A stretch of DNA of 55,079 nucleotides from an uncultured Collinsella sp. (GCA_902494715.1 CABUUJ010000005.1:1-55079), one strand, 5' to 3'; shown: positions 35,583 to 44,463, counted from the first letter of the stretch. The notes: generated by a model not told the origin, from the sequence alone. Numbers and translations are program-made.

Positions 35583-36074
35583 ATGGCTGCTTCGAATCCG
35601 CCTAAGGGGAGCGTTTCTTCTTCGTCCATCAAGCCGGTTACACGCAAGGCCGTGCGTTGCCAGCGCGAGGTCGCTTGGCTTGTCACGCAGGCGGCGGGCA
35701 GGCTTGTGGCGACCACTCAGGACGTCAATGCGCCTACGCCGAGCTTTGTGTTAGCGGCGGCGCTGGATTTTGTGCGCCAATTGGAGCTTGCCGCACAGGA
35801 TACCAGCGGCCACCTCGACTACCAGAATGTTATGGCGCCCGACCTGCAAACGTTCTGCCGCATAGCCAAGTTGCCCGCCGCGCCCAATGCGCTTTCGGAC
35901 GCAGGCTACATGTTTACGCTTTCGGGCGCGGAGCTCATCCGCGATATCTACGCATACTGCAGCGAGCTCGCCGAGCGCAGCGTCTTTGGCACGGCTGAAG
36001 TCAAACCGGGATATGTCATCAAGCTGGTTCTTAGGCTGTTCTTGATGGACGGGTTCGGGGCCATGCCGGCGTAA
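35583..36074 (+). CDS. Hypothetical protein, helical
   Basis: Not recognised. 163 residues with a GGGAGGG site 4 nt before the ATG, so it is probably translated; a TATACT -10-like box sits at ~35518. The N-terminus is Ser/Pro-rich (NPPKGSVSSSSIKPVTRK). The rest is predicted mostly helical, with ELIRDIYAYCSELAERSVFG and a hydrophobic C-terminal helix VIKLVLRLFLMDGFG. No membrane export signal. It lies alone between the HNH nuclease and the AlbA_2 regulator. Confidence 0.65.
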   Translation: MAASNPPKGSVSSSSIKPVTRKAVRCQREVAWLVTQAAGRLVATTQDVNAPTPSFVLAAALDFVRQLELAAQDTSGHLDYQNVMAPDLQTFCRIAKLPAAPNALSDAGYMFTLSGAELIRDIYAYCSELAERSVFGTAEVKPGYVIKLVLRLFLMDGFGAMPA

Positions 36075-36174
36075 GCCGAGTCTTTAGCATCACCGTCGAC
36101 TGGGCAACAACCGCTTTACCTTAGTGGGCGCCAATCGAGGGTCGATTATTGAGTCGCCTCGTCCACTAACGCAT

Positions 36175-37641
36175 TTATTCCACGCGCTCTGACAGTCGAT
36201 ATTTGCGGTTGCGGCTTGTCGACGGCGCCGTGGGCTCAAGCTCGCCTTGAGCAATGAGCGCGTTGACGCGCGACCTAACCTGGGAAATTGTAAGCCCCGT
36301 GCGTTCTGCCAGCTCACGCGTCCCCAGCTCGCCGTAGTGTTTGAGTGCCGTCACAATTAAGCCCCCGCCATGATCGACCGGCTCGATCTTTGAACGGTAA
36401 AGTACGACCTTGAACCGATCGAACCCCGGGCAGAACAGGGGCTCGGCCAGACCATGTGCGCGCATGGCATCGATCATCATCGGGATGCCCGAGCCATTGC
36501 CCTCAGCCGGCGAACCTGCGCCATCCGGCAGAGGGACAATCGACATGAGTTTCACGAGCGTCGCGTTACGGCATCGGGAGCTGCCGTCAAACAAGTTCTC
36601 GCGAGTCTTTCCCCCGTAAAGGCCGCCAGGATTCGTCACCTCGACACGATCGTCAAAGACGTCGACAGCAATCGATTGTCCACAGAACCGATCCCCGTAT
36701 TCTCGATGGATTACGGCGTTGGCGATTGCCTCGCGCAGAACCTCCTCAGGAATCTCCAGCGAGTCGACACGCGAGACGCCTTGGACGGTCGAGGTTCGCC
36801 GCAAATTCTTGGCGACGGCCGCGACAGCATCCGAGATCATCTCGCCCAACGTTCCCTCACAGATTGTGCGGTCCATGAACCTCAGCGACCCCGCCGTGCC
36901 TTTCCGGGTCCCCGCATAGACAGCCATGTCGATAAAGAGCTTGGGATAAAACTGCTGAGGGTAGGTGCCCGCAACTAGGAGTCCAGCCTTGGTGACATTG
37001 CCCTGGGAATCAAGGAAATTTAGGCGCTCCAGCTTCGTTTGTTTGTCCGGCGCGCCGCGCATTGCCCGGGGCGTTAACGAGAAAGCCCGATCTATCGTAC
37101 GGTCGACCAGCGTCTCGTCGAGATCGTCCGCGTCCGCACCCGCCACCGCGTCGCGATCGCTCGGAGTCGCTCGACCGTATGACGCCAATGCGAGCACCTC
37201 GGTCGATGAAAGCGGCACATCTTTGTCATCGATGCGCTTGTAGCTGCCGCCCTGGGCGCCCCGCTCTATGATATAGCAGGGCTTGCTCGACGGATCGAGC
37301 TCCTCAATCGTAATGACGAGAACGATGACGCCCTGAAGCTCCACTCGCTCGATCGTGTATTTGGGCGGATTGGCCAGCTTTCCTCGACCGCCCGCATCAC
37401 CCATGCCTGACACAAATTGGTTGAGCACTTTCTCGGTCTCGAAGTTCTCAACCGGGACAAAACCTGCGCGCTCACTCACTCCGAGCACGATGATTCCGCC
37501 GGCAGTGTTCGCGAATGCGCTCACCGTTTCCCACACGTCGCGGGAAAGCGTCGTGGCGCTCTCCTTCACTTCGACGTTAAGATCATCCGAGCCCATACGC
37601 CTTAAAGACTCAAGCAGACCGGTCAGCTCGTTTTCGTTCAT
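36175..37641 (-). CDS. AlbA_2/Schlafen-type ATP-binding transcriptional regulator
   Basis: 488 residues from ATG 37641 (AAAGGA site; GTG 37647 is too close to it). N-terminal AlbA_2 domain: VEVKESATTLSRDVWETVSA and FANTAGGIIVLGVSE. The middle carries a HATPase_c_4-like region, EVLREAIANAVIHREYGDR, with RVEVTNPGGLYGG. The C-terminal winged helix is GLIVTALKHYGELGTRELAE with LTISQVRSRVNALIAQGELE. Such proteins occur as stand-alone regulators and as neighbours of restriction or defence genes. The iteron arrays directly upstream suggest it binds and controls its own promoter. Confidence 0.85.
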   Translation of the reverse strand: MNENELTGLLESLRRMGSDDLNVEVKESATTLSRDVWETVSAFANTAGGIIVLGVSERAGFVPVENFETEKVLNQFVSGMGDAGGRGKLANPPKYTIERVELQGVIVLVITIEELDPSSKPCYIIERGAQGGSYKRIDDKDVPLSSTEVLALASYGRATPSDRDAVAGADADDLDETLVDRTIDRAFSLTPRAMRGAPDKQTKLERLNFLDSQGNVTKAGLLVAGTYPQQFYPKLFIDMAVYAGTRKGTAGSLRFMDRTICEGTLGEMISDAVAAVAKNLRRTSTVQGVSRVDSLEIPEEVLREAIANAVIHREYGDRFCGQSIAVDVFDDRVEVTNPGGLYGGKTRENLFDGSSRCRNATLVKLMSIVPLPDGAGSPAEGNGSGIPMMIDAMRAHGLAEPLFCPGFDRFKVVLYRSKIEPVDHGGGLIVTALKHYGELGTRELAERTGLTISQVRSRVNALIAQGELEPTAPSTSRNRKYRLSERVE

Positions 37642-37705
37642 CTGCACGTCCTTTCGCTCGGTCCTGCGGAGAATGCCGCGGATAGATTTCCCTCGTCTCT
37701 CAGTT

Positions 37706-37937
37706 ATCTCTCGTAATTATCTCTCATCTATCTCTCTATCTCTCGGCTTAGAGATAAGAGATAGATAAAGATGGAATGTCTACCATTTGCTTCATTTATA
37801 CATATTTTTGCTGGTAGAACAATCGGTATTGAGACAATACCATGATTGCCTGTCTCTTTGCTGCTCAGTTATCTCTCATATTTTTCTCTCATCTTCCTGT
37901 CATCTCTCATATTAGAGACGAATGAGGGACGAGAGAT
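37706..37937. promoter_or_regulatory. ATCTCTC iteron arrays upstream of the AlbA_2 regulator
   Basis: ATCTCTC occurs at 37706, 37719, 37730 and 37738, followed by inverted AGAGAT at 37750 and 37757. A second cluster has ATCTCTC at 37871 and 37902, CTCTC at 37886, then AGAGAC at 37914 and GAGAGAT at 37931. The phrase CTCAGTTATCTCTC starts both clusters. The AT-rich 37790-37850 stretch between them is a likely promoter zone. Together with the adjacent long inverted repeat, nothing in 37642-38262 looks like a gene. Confidence 0.7.
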
Positions 37938-37948
37938 ACGCGAGTGAT

Positions 37949-38078
37949 GGACGAGCGAGGATTTTCGGACGGTCGGATATCGAGAGTGGATATTTGGACG
38001 GTTTTTGGGGCTTTTGCGGCAAATTCCGTCCAAATATCCACTCTCGTTCGATAGGTATCCGGAAATCCTCGCTCGTCC
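37949..38078. repeat. Long two-tier inverted repeat
   Basis: Inner arms 37981-38001 and 38026-38046 are 21-bp perfect complements around a 24-nt loop. Outer arms 37949-37969 and 38058-38078 pair over 21 bp with one G-T type change. A further partial copy of the arms follows to ~38130. The outer arm motif ACGAGCGAGGATTTTCGGAC recurs with one change at 48502-48521. Confidence 0.88.
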
Positions 38079-38262
38079 GTCCGAATATCCACTCTCGTTT
38101 GGCGAGTGTCCATTTTTCCACGCTCGTGTGGCGGGCACGCGGGACCTATGCCCAATCCGGCTGCATCGTCTCCAGTTCGCCGCAGAGCCGCGGCCCCATA
38201 TGGGTATACTCTTGTGGATTCGACTCGATTCGCCCCCGCTGGGGCGTCAAAGGAGACTGCAT

Positions 38263-41200
38263 ATGCCCACCACTTCAACCGACCCGCGCGCCGCTGCCGC
38301 CGCGTTGCTGGTGCCCGGCACCACCTGCCACGGCTTTGCCGTCGAGCGCTGCGAGACCGTGCCCGAGCTCGACTCGGACGCCTACGTGCTGCGCCACACC
38401 GCCTCGGGCGCTCGCCTGCTGTACCTGGCATGCGACGACGAAAACAAAGCCTTTGCTATTGGCTTTAAGACGCCTCCGGCCGATTCCACCGGCGTGTTCC
38501 ATATTCTTGAGCACTCGGTGCTGTGCGGATCGGCCAAGTTTCCCGTCAAGGAGCCGTTTGTCGACCTGATCAAGAGCTCCATGCAGACGTTCCTCAACGC
38601 CATGACCTACCCCGACAAGACCATCTACCCCGTTGCCACCACCAACGAGCAGGATCTGTACAACCTGATGGACGTGTATCTGGACGCGGTGTTCAACCCG
38701 GCCATCTATACCAAGCCCACCATTTTTGAGCAGGAGGGCTGGCACTACGAGCTGGACCTGCCGGAGGGCGACGGCGACAGCAGCGCCGCGAGCCTGCACG
38801 AGGGCACGCTGCGTTATAACGGCGTGGTGTTCAACGAGATGAAGGGCGCGCTGTCCGATCCCATGAGCGTGCTGGACGATGCCGTCAACGCCGCGCTCTA
38901 TCCCGACACCGCCTATGCGCACGAGAGCGGCGGCGACCCGCGCGCGATTCCCGCGCTCACCTACGAGCAGTTCCTGGACACGCACGCGCGACACTACAAT
39001 CCCTCCAACTCCTACATCACGCTCTACGGCGACCTGGACGTGGACCGCGCACTGGCCTTTTTGGACGAGCGCTATCTGTCGCAGCCGAGTGCCGCGAGCC
39101 GCCGCATGGACGCTGCCGTTGCCGCCGGCGAGGACCCGTCCACGCTGGCGCCCAATCCGTTGGACGCGCAGGCGCCCGTGACCTGCGAGTACAAGCGCAT
39201 CGAGATGGCCACCACACCCGAGAACGCCCTGGTGGGCCTGGGCCTTGTGCTGGGCAGCGCGCTCGACCGCAAGCGCACGATCGCGGCGGATATCCTGTTC
39301 GAGGCGCTGCTGGGCTCCAACGAAGCGCCGGTTAAGAAGGCCATTCTGGCCGCCGGCCTGGGCGGCAACGTGGTGAGCTACACCGCGGCCGAGAGCCTGC
39401 AGCCCTACGAGCTCATCATGCTGCAAAACGCACAGCCCGGTGTGGCGCGCGAGCTGCGTCGCGTGTTCCAGGACGCCTGCCGCGACCTGTGCGAGCACGG
39501 AGTTCCGCGCGAGCGTCTGGAAGCCATCATCAGCAGCAACGAGTACGACCTGCGCCAGCGTGACTATGGCATCGCCGACGGCGTGGCCATTGCGTGCGAC
39601 GCGCTGAGCACCTGGCTCTACGATGACGACGCCGCGACGCTGGCGCTCAAGTACGGCCCGGTGTACGAGGAGCTGCGTAGCGAGCTGGACGGCAGCTATT
39701 TTGAGGACCTGCTGCGCGAGCTGGTGCTGGAAAACGACCACATGGCACTGGTCGAGCTGGTGCCGGTGGACGCCGCCGAGGGTTCGGAGGGTGCCGAGGC
39801 CGCCGAGCTGGCAGCCAAGCGCGATGCCATGACCGATGCCGAGCTGACCGACGTGGTCGAGCGCACGGCCGCGCTGCGTGCCGCGCAGGAGGCGGAAGAC
39901 ACACCCGAGGCCAAGGCCACGCTGCCGCGCCTGCGCGTGTCCGACATTGGCGAGGCGCGCCCCGAGCCGCCACTGATCGTGGACACGACCGTGCCCATCC
40001 CCTGCCTGCGCCACGGCATCCCCACCAACCGTCTGGCCTACGCCATGCAGTATTTCGACCTGAACTGCGTCGCGTTTGAGGACCTGCCCTATGTGACACT
40101 GCTCTGCCGCCTGCTCAAACAGCTGCCCACGCGCGAGCATTCGGCCGAGGAACTCGACAATTTGCTCGCCGGCAAGCTGGGCTTTTTGAGCTTTACGACC
40201 GAGGTCATGACCCAACCCGACGTGGACGGCGTGCGCCCCTACCTGCTGGTGAGCGCCGGCGCCCTGTCCGAGAAGATCGATGCACTGGCGAGCCTGCCGC
40301 GCGAGGTGTGGTCGAGCACGCTGCTGGCGGATGCCGACGCCGACCGCGTGCGTGACGTGCTCACACAGATTCGCATTGGGCTCGAGCAGGGCTTTATCAA
40401 CAACGGTCACTCGGCGGCGCTCGGTCGCGCGATGAGCTACAGCTCGCCTTCGGCCGTGGTGCGCGAGCAGCTTTCGGGCGTGGATTTCTACCTGTTCCTG
40501 CGCGATCTGCTCGAGCACTTTGACGAGCGACTGGACGACCTGCGTGCCAAGCTTGCCGAGCTGGCGGAGCGCATCTTTGTGGCCGACGGCTGCCTGGCAA
40601 GCTTTACCGGCAGCGATGAGGACTTTAACGCATACTGGGCCGCCGCGGGCGACCTGGGACTGGGCGCTGGCGGCGGCGCCGATGCCGGCCGCAACGCGCT
40701 CGTGGTGCCGTCGCCGTGCGACCGCCACGAGGCCTTTGTCATCCCCAGCGACATCTGCTTTGCGGCAAGCGCGTGCGACCCGCGTCGCCTGGGCATTGAC
40801 GTGACGGGCGCCTGGGCGGTTGCCGCCAACGCGCTCTCCTACGACTATCTGTGGAACGAGATCCGCGTTAAGGGCGGTGCGTACGGCTGCGGATTCCGCG
40901 CGGCCGGTGAGCGTCAGACGGCGTTCTACACCTACCGCGACCCGGCAATCGACCCCTCGATTGAGCGCGTGGCGCGCGCAGGCGAATGGCTCGGCAGCTT
41001 TGAGCCCGACGAGGCCGCCTTTGAGGGCTTTATCGTGAGCTGCGTGAGCGGCATGGACGCGCCGGTGAAGCCGTACGCGCTCACCAAGCGCCGCAACACG
41101 ACCTACCTGGCCGGACTCGATCCGCATGCACGCGAGGAGCGCCGCGCCCAGATGCTCGCCGCCACGCCCGGTGAGCTGCGCTCGCTCGGCGCCGACGTCA

Positions 41201-41298
41201 CGCGCATCGCGGCCACCTCGCCCACCTGCGTCTTTGGCGGCCGAGACGTCATCGCCAAGAGCAACGCCGGCTTCAACGTCATCGACCTGCTGGGCTAA
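38263..41298 (+). CDS. M16C metalloprotease (presequence protease/Cym1-like)
   Basis: 1011 residues from ATG 38263 (AAAGGAG site), the usual length for M16C. The inverted zinc motif HILEH is at 80-84 within GVFHILEHSVLCGSAKFPVK, and the downstream part continues DLIKSSMQTFLNAMTYPDKT. The second half carries the inactive M16 copy and the C-terminal RVKGGAYGCGFRAAGERQTA segment with the Arg/Tyr pair that holds substrate. It degrades short unstructured peptides in the cytoplasm. A TATACT box lies near 38205. High-GC codon use. Confidence 0.93.
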   Translation: MPTTSTDPRAAAAALLVPGTTCHGFAVERCETVPELDSDAYVLRHTASGARLLYLACDDENKAFAIGFKTPPADSTGVFHILEHSVLCGSAKFPVKEPFVDLIKSSMQTFLNAMTYPDKTIYPVATTNEQDLYNLMDVYLDAVFNPAIYTKPTIFEQEGWHYELDLPEGDGDSSAASLHEGTLRYNGVVFNEMKGALSDPMSVLDDAVNAALYPDTAYAHESGGDPRAIPALTYEQFLDTHARHYNPSNSYITLYGDLDVDRALAFLDERYLSQPSAASRRMDAAVAAGEDPSTLAPNPLDAQAPVTCEYKRIEMATTPENALVGLGLVLGSALDRKRTIAADILFEALLGSNEAPVKKAILAAGLGGNVVSYTAAESLQPYELIMLQNAQPGVARELRRVFQDACRDLCEHGVPRERLEAIISSNEYDLRQRDYGIADGVAIACDALSTWLYDDDAATLALKYGPVYEELRSELDGSYFEDLLRELVLENDHMALVELVPVDAAEGSEGAEAAELAAKRDAMTDAELTDVVERTAALRAAQEAEDTPEAKATLPRLRVSDIGEARPEPPLIVDTTVPIPCLRHGIPTNRLAYAMQYFDLNCVAFEDLPYVTLLCRLLKQLPTREHSAEELDNLLAGKLGFLSFTTEVMTQPDVDGVRPYLLVSAGALSEKIDALASLPREVWSSTLLADADADRVRDVLTQIRIGLEQGFINNGHSAALGRAMSYSSPSAVVREQLSGVDFYLFLRDLLEHFDERLDDLRAKLAELAERIFVADGCLASFTGSDEDFNAYWAAAGDLGLGAGGGADAGRNALVVPSPCDRHEAFVIPSDICFAASACDPRRLGIDVTGAWAVAANALSYDYLWNEIRVKGGAYGCGFRAAGERQTAFYTYRDPAIDPSIERVARAGEWLGSFEPDEAAFEGFIVSCVSGMDAPVKPYALTKRRNTTYLAGLDPHAREERRAQMLAATPGELRSLGADVTRIAATSPTCVFGGRDVIAKSNAGFNVIDLLG

Positions 41299-41306
41299 CC
41301 ACAACA

Positions 41307-41347
41307 AAGGTAGATTTTTGGGACATGCCCGGAAATCTACCTTTTTC
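41307..41347 (+). terminator. Intrinsic terminator after the M16C gene
   Basis: GGTAGATTT...AAATCTACC stem with a CATGCCC-containing loop, followed by TTTTT. A degraded relative is at 43333-43363. Confidence 0.9.
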
Positions 41348-41377
41348 TGCGGCTTGGGCGAGGCGGCGCAGCCCACC

Positions 41378-41534
41378 GCGGCGGTTTGTCTCGATCTGTA
41401 CATCTAGACGGCAATATCGGCTCCAGATGTTACAGATCAAGACGTTCCCGAACGGCACTAGCTCTTTGTCTCAATCTGTAACATCTAAGTCCAATTTTGC
41501 CGAGTTACTGTTACAGATCGAGACAAACCGCCGC
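41378..41534. repeat. 157-bp element with 23-bp perfect terminal inverted repeats
   Basis: The ends 41378-41400 and 41512-41534 are perfect 23-nt complements (GCGGCGGTTTGTCTCGATCT...). Inside, two further arms (41425-41443 and 41465-41489) repeat the same GATCTGTAACATCT motif, so the sequence can fold as two hairpins (41388-41443, 41465-41527) or as one long stem. No open frame of interest. It may be a MITE-like element; no target-site duplication is obvious. Confidence 0.85.
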
Positions 41535-41603
41535 AGACGCCCATCACGGCACAGACCGCCACGAAGGTGCATGTGTCCCCTTCGTGGTTGTTTTTGCTGT
41601 TTA

Positions 41604-41648
41604 CCCAGATAAAACCCGCCAAAATAAACCTGTCCCTTTTTGGCAGGT
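41604..41648 (+). repeat. 45-bp stem-loop element, copy 1 (leader of fthC)
   Basis: Starts CCCAGATAAA and ends TTTTTGGCAGGT; stem ACCCGCCAAAA/TTTTTGGCAGGT with a loop containing CCTGTCCC. It ends 3 nt before the GCTAGAGGAGG ribosome-site region of fthC. Confidence 0.9.
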
Positions 41649-41666
41649 TTGCTAGAGGAGGTTGGG

Positions 41667-42263
41667 ATGGACAAGGCTAAATTGCGGCGAGCGGTGATTG
41701 CCCGGCGCGATGCGATTGATTTGGATGTGCGGGCGGCGAAGTCTGCTGATATCTGTGCGCGGCTGGTTGAGCTGCTGGGCCGCTTGGATGCCGCGGCGCC
41801 GCGCATCGTTGCCGTCTATGCCGCGATGGGTTCCGAGGCAGACCCTGCCGCGTTTGCCGCTGCGGCCGCCGCGCGCGGCTGGCGCGTGGCCTATCCGTGC
41901 ATGCTCTCGGCAACAGACGCCGTGGCTTGTGGCCAGCGCATGTGTATGCGGGCAGTTGCCGCCGACGATGCGTCCGCGGCTCCGTTTATCGCCCACCCCA
42001 CGCGGGCCTTCGCGGCCACGGACATCGACAGCAACCACTTCCCTATCGTGCCTGCCGAAGCTCTCGACATGATCGTCGTGCCGCTCGTGGCCTTCGACCA
42101 AACCGGCGCGCGCCTGGGCTACGGCGGCGGTTGCTATGACCGCTATCTGCCCATGCTCTCGCCCGCATGCCAAATCATCGGCATCGCCTTTGACGAGCAG
42201 CGTGTCGACCGCGTTCCCACCGACGCTCACGACCTGCCGCTACCCCACATCATCAGCGCCTAA
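41667..42263 (+). CDS. 5-formyltetrahydrofolate cyclo-ligase
   Basis: 198 residues from ATG 41667 (GAGGAGG site). MDKAKLRRAVIARRDAI is the usual N-terminal basic helix; EALDMIVVPLVAFDQTGARL and GYGGGCYDRYL form the ATP/folate-binding signature; the end reads DEQRVDRVPTDAHDLPL. It converts 5-formyl-THF to 5,10-methenyl-THF with ATP. A 45-bp stem-loop element lies in its leader. Confidence 0.93.
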   Translation: MDKAKLRRAVIARRDAIDLDVRAAKSADICARLVELLGRLDAAAPRIVAVYAAMGSEADPAAFAAAAAARGWRVAYPCMLSATDAVACGQRMCMRAVAADDASAAPFIAHPTRAFAATDIDSNHFPIVPAEALDMIVVPLVAFDQTGARLGYGGGCYDRYLPMLSPACQIIGIAFDEQRVDRVPTDAHDLPLPHIISA

Positions 42264-42305
42264 TCGCCGCCACATCAGCCACGGCTACAGCAGTACCATC
42301 GCAGC

Positions 42306-43232
42306 CTAGTGCTCCTCGCCGGCGCGGGCCAGGTCGTAGGGCGTGGTCTGGTAGACGTAGTAGTTGAGCCAGTTGGTGTAGAACAGCTGAGCCTGGCTGC
42401 GCCAGACGTTGCGCGGCTCGGCGGTGGGGTCGTCACCCGGAAAGTAGTGCGCCGGCACCTGAGGGTTGAGGCCGCGCTTCACGTCGCGCTCGTACTCCAG
42501 GCGCAACGTGTCGGTATCGTACTCGGGATGGCCAAAGACAAAGAAGCGATGGCTGTCGGTCGACTTGACGATGTACAGGCCCACCTCGTCGGACACGGCC
42601 ACGACCTCAAGCTGCGGCTCGGCCTCCACGTCCTCGCGACGCACATCGGTGTTGCGCGAATGTACGGCATAGAAGCGGTCGTCAAAGCCGCGGACCAGCG
42701 GGCTTTGCGGCTTCACCAGATAATGCTCGAACACGCCGCTTGCCTTTGCCGGCAGGTCATACTTCTGGATACCGTAATGATGGTACAGACCGGCCTGCGC
42801 GCCCCAACAAATGTGCAGCGTGGAGTGCACGTGCGTGGTGGACCAATCCATGATCTGGCAGAGCTCGGGCCAGTAGTCGACCTCCTCGAACGGCATCTGC
42901 TCCACCGGCGCGCCCGTGATGATCAGGCCGTCGTAGTGGATGTCGCGGATGTCGTCGAACGTGCGATAGAACGTCTCCAGGTGGCCGGCGCTCACGTGCG
43001 TGGCCTCGTGCGTTTTCGTGCGCAGCAGGTCCACCTCCACCTGCAGCGGCGTGTTGGAGAGCTTGCGCATGATCTGCGTCTCGGTGGCGATCTTGGTGGG
43101 CATGAGGTTGAGGATGAGCACGCGCAGCGGACGGATGTCTTGGTGCAGCGCGCGGTACTCGGTCATGACAAAGATGTTCTCGCTCTCGAGCTGCGCGGCG
43201 GCAGGGAGGGCGTCGGGGATGCGAATGGGCAT
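42306..43232 (-). CDS. metA: Homoserine O-acyltransferase MetA (acetyl type predicted)
   Basis: 308 residues, full length. MPIRIPDALPAAAQLESENI is the MetA opening. The catalytic Cys142 is in HICWGAQAG, and His235 and Glu237 are in FGHPEY. Residue 111 is Glu (TGAPVE), the residue associated with acetyl-CoA use, whereas succinyl-CoA enzymes have Gly. So it probably makes O-acetyl-homoserine, the first step of methionine synthesis. AAGGAG site before the ATG. No SAM riboswitch is visible upstream. Confidence 0.95.
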   Translation of the reverse strand: MPIRIPDALPAAAQLESENIFVMTEYRALHQDIRPLRVLILNLMPTKIATETQIMRKLSNTPLQVEVDLLRTKTHEATHVSAGHLETFYRTFDDIRDIHYDGLIITGAPVEQMPFEEVDYWPELCQIMDWSTTHVHSTLHICWGAQAGLYHHYGIQKYDLPAKASGVFEHYLVKPQSPLVRGFDDRFYAVHSRNTDVRREDVEAEPQLEVVAVSDEVGLYIVKSTDSHRFFVFGHPEYDTDTLRLEYERDVKRGLNPQVPAHYFPGDDPTAEPRNVWRSQAQLFYTNWLNYYVYQTTPYDLARAGEEH

Positions 43233-43442
43233 GGATGCTCCTTACGAGTCAGTTGCAGCTATGGTACAACGAGCGGCCCCATCCGCGCGAGCATATCGCC
43301 CAGCGATGCCGTCAGCGGCCCAAATCACTCCAAAAGTAGAGATTAAGGCATGCCCAAAAATCTATGGCGCTTTAGCCTAGCAAAGTGGCAGCAGGACGTT
43401 ACAATAGTTCGACGCGAAAAACTCGGCCGAAAGGATACATAT

Positions 43443-44420
43443 ATGTACCAGACGCGTAAGATCGGTGTGGTCGGCCAGGGCCACGTAGGAGCACATGTTG
43501 CCAACAGTCTGCTCATGCAGGGCATTGCCGATGAGCTGTACCTGTGCGATATCAACCAGGCCAAGGTGACGTCCGAGGTCCAGGACCTGCGCGACTCCCT
43601 TTCGTTTGTCCCGTACAACACCAAGATCGTCAACTGCTACGACCACTACGAGGAGCTTGCCTGCTGCGACGTCATCGTCAACGCCGCCGGCAAGGTCGCA
43701 CTGGCCGCCGGCAACCGCGACGGCGAGCTGTTCTTTACCACCGACGCCGCCCGCACCTTTGCCAAGCGCATCGTCGACGCCGGCTTTGACGGCATCTTCG
43801 TGAGCATCTCCAACCCCTGCGACGTCGTGTGCACCGAGCTGTGGCACCTGACCGGCTACGATCCCAAGAAGATCATCGGCTCGGGATGCGGCCTGGACTC
43901 CGCCCGCCTGCGCACTGAGATCTCCAAGAAGGTCGGCGTGAGCCCCAAGTCCATCAATGCCTACATGATCGGCGAGCACGGCTTTAGCCAGCTTGCCGCC
44001 TTTAAGGCCGCAACCATCGCCGGCAAGAGCCTCAACGAACTTCAAGCCGAGAACCCCGACAAGTATGCCTTCGACCACATGGAGATCGAGGAGCTCGCGC
44101 GCAAGGGCGGCTACGTAACCTACCAGGGCAAGCAGTGCACCGAGTACGCCGTCGCCAACTCCGCCGCGCGCGTCTGCGCCGCCGTGCTGCACAACGAGCA
44201 CGCCGTGCTTTCGGCATCCACGCTCATGACCGGCCAGTATGGCGAGGAGGGCATCTTCACCTCCCTGCCGTGCGTGATCGGTGCCGAGGGCGTCGAGGAG
44301 GTCTACACGCTCGACCTGTCCGAGCATGAGCTCGAGGGCTTCCACAAGAGCTGCCAGCACATCCGCGACAACATCGCCCAGCTCGACTGGTGGGACACTG
44401 AGGCCTACGACGCGAAGTAG
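43443..44420 (+). CDS. L-lactate/L-2-hydroxyacid dehydrogenase (L-HicDH-like)
   Basis: 325 residues from ATG 43443 (AAAGGA site). NAD-binding GVVGQGHVG near residue 8; Asp36 in YLCDINQ favours NAD; substrate Arg155 in CGLDSARLR; catalytic His179 in YMIGEHG. The active-site loop is AAGKVALAAGNRDGEL rather than the NQKPGETR of lactate dehydrogenases, and SISNPCDVVCTELWHLTGYD resembles L-2-hydroxyisocaproate dehydrogenase. It probably reduces a 2-oxoacid such as pyruvate or a branched-chain oxoacid, regenerating NAD+. TACAAT at ~43398 may be its -10. Confidence 0.85.
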   Translation: MYQTRKIGVVGQGHVGAHVANSLLMQGIADELYLCDINQAKVTSEVQDLRDSLSFVPYNTKIVNCYDHYEELACCDVIVNAAGKVALAAGNRDGELFFTTDAARTFAKRIVDAGFDGIFVSISNPCDVVCTELWHLTGYDPKKIIGSGCGLDSARLRTEISKKVGVSPKSINAYMIGEHGFSQLAAFKAATIAGKSLNELQAENPDKYAFDHMEIEELARKGGYVTYQGKQCTEYAVANSAARVCAAVLHNEHAVLSASTLMTGQYGEEGIFTSLPCVIGAEGVEEVYTLDLSEHELEGFHKSCQHIRDNIAQLDWWDTEAYDAK

Positions 44421-44463
44421 TCCGCCGCTTGACGCGACACCTCGCTCATACGGACGCCATGCA

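Noticed and set aside
38275..41403. 1042-codon minus-strand frame opposite the M16C gene
   Set aside because: Antisense shadow of a well-conserved protease with its own ribosome site and zinc motif.
43233..43350. SAM riboswitch before metA
   Set aside because: The leader is short and shows no SAM-I-type stems or terminator.
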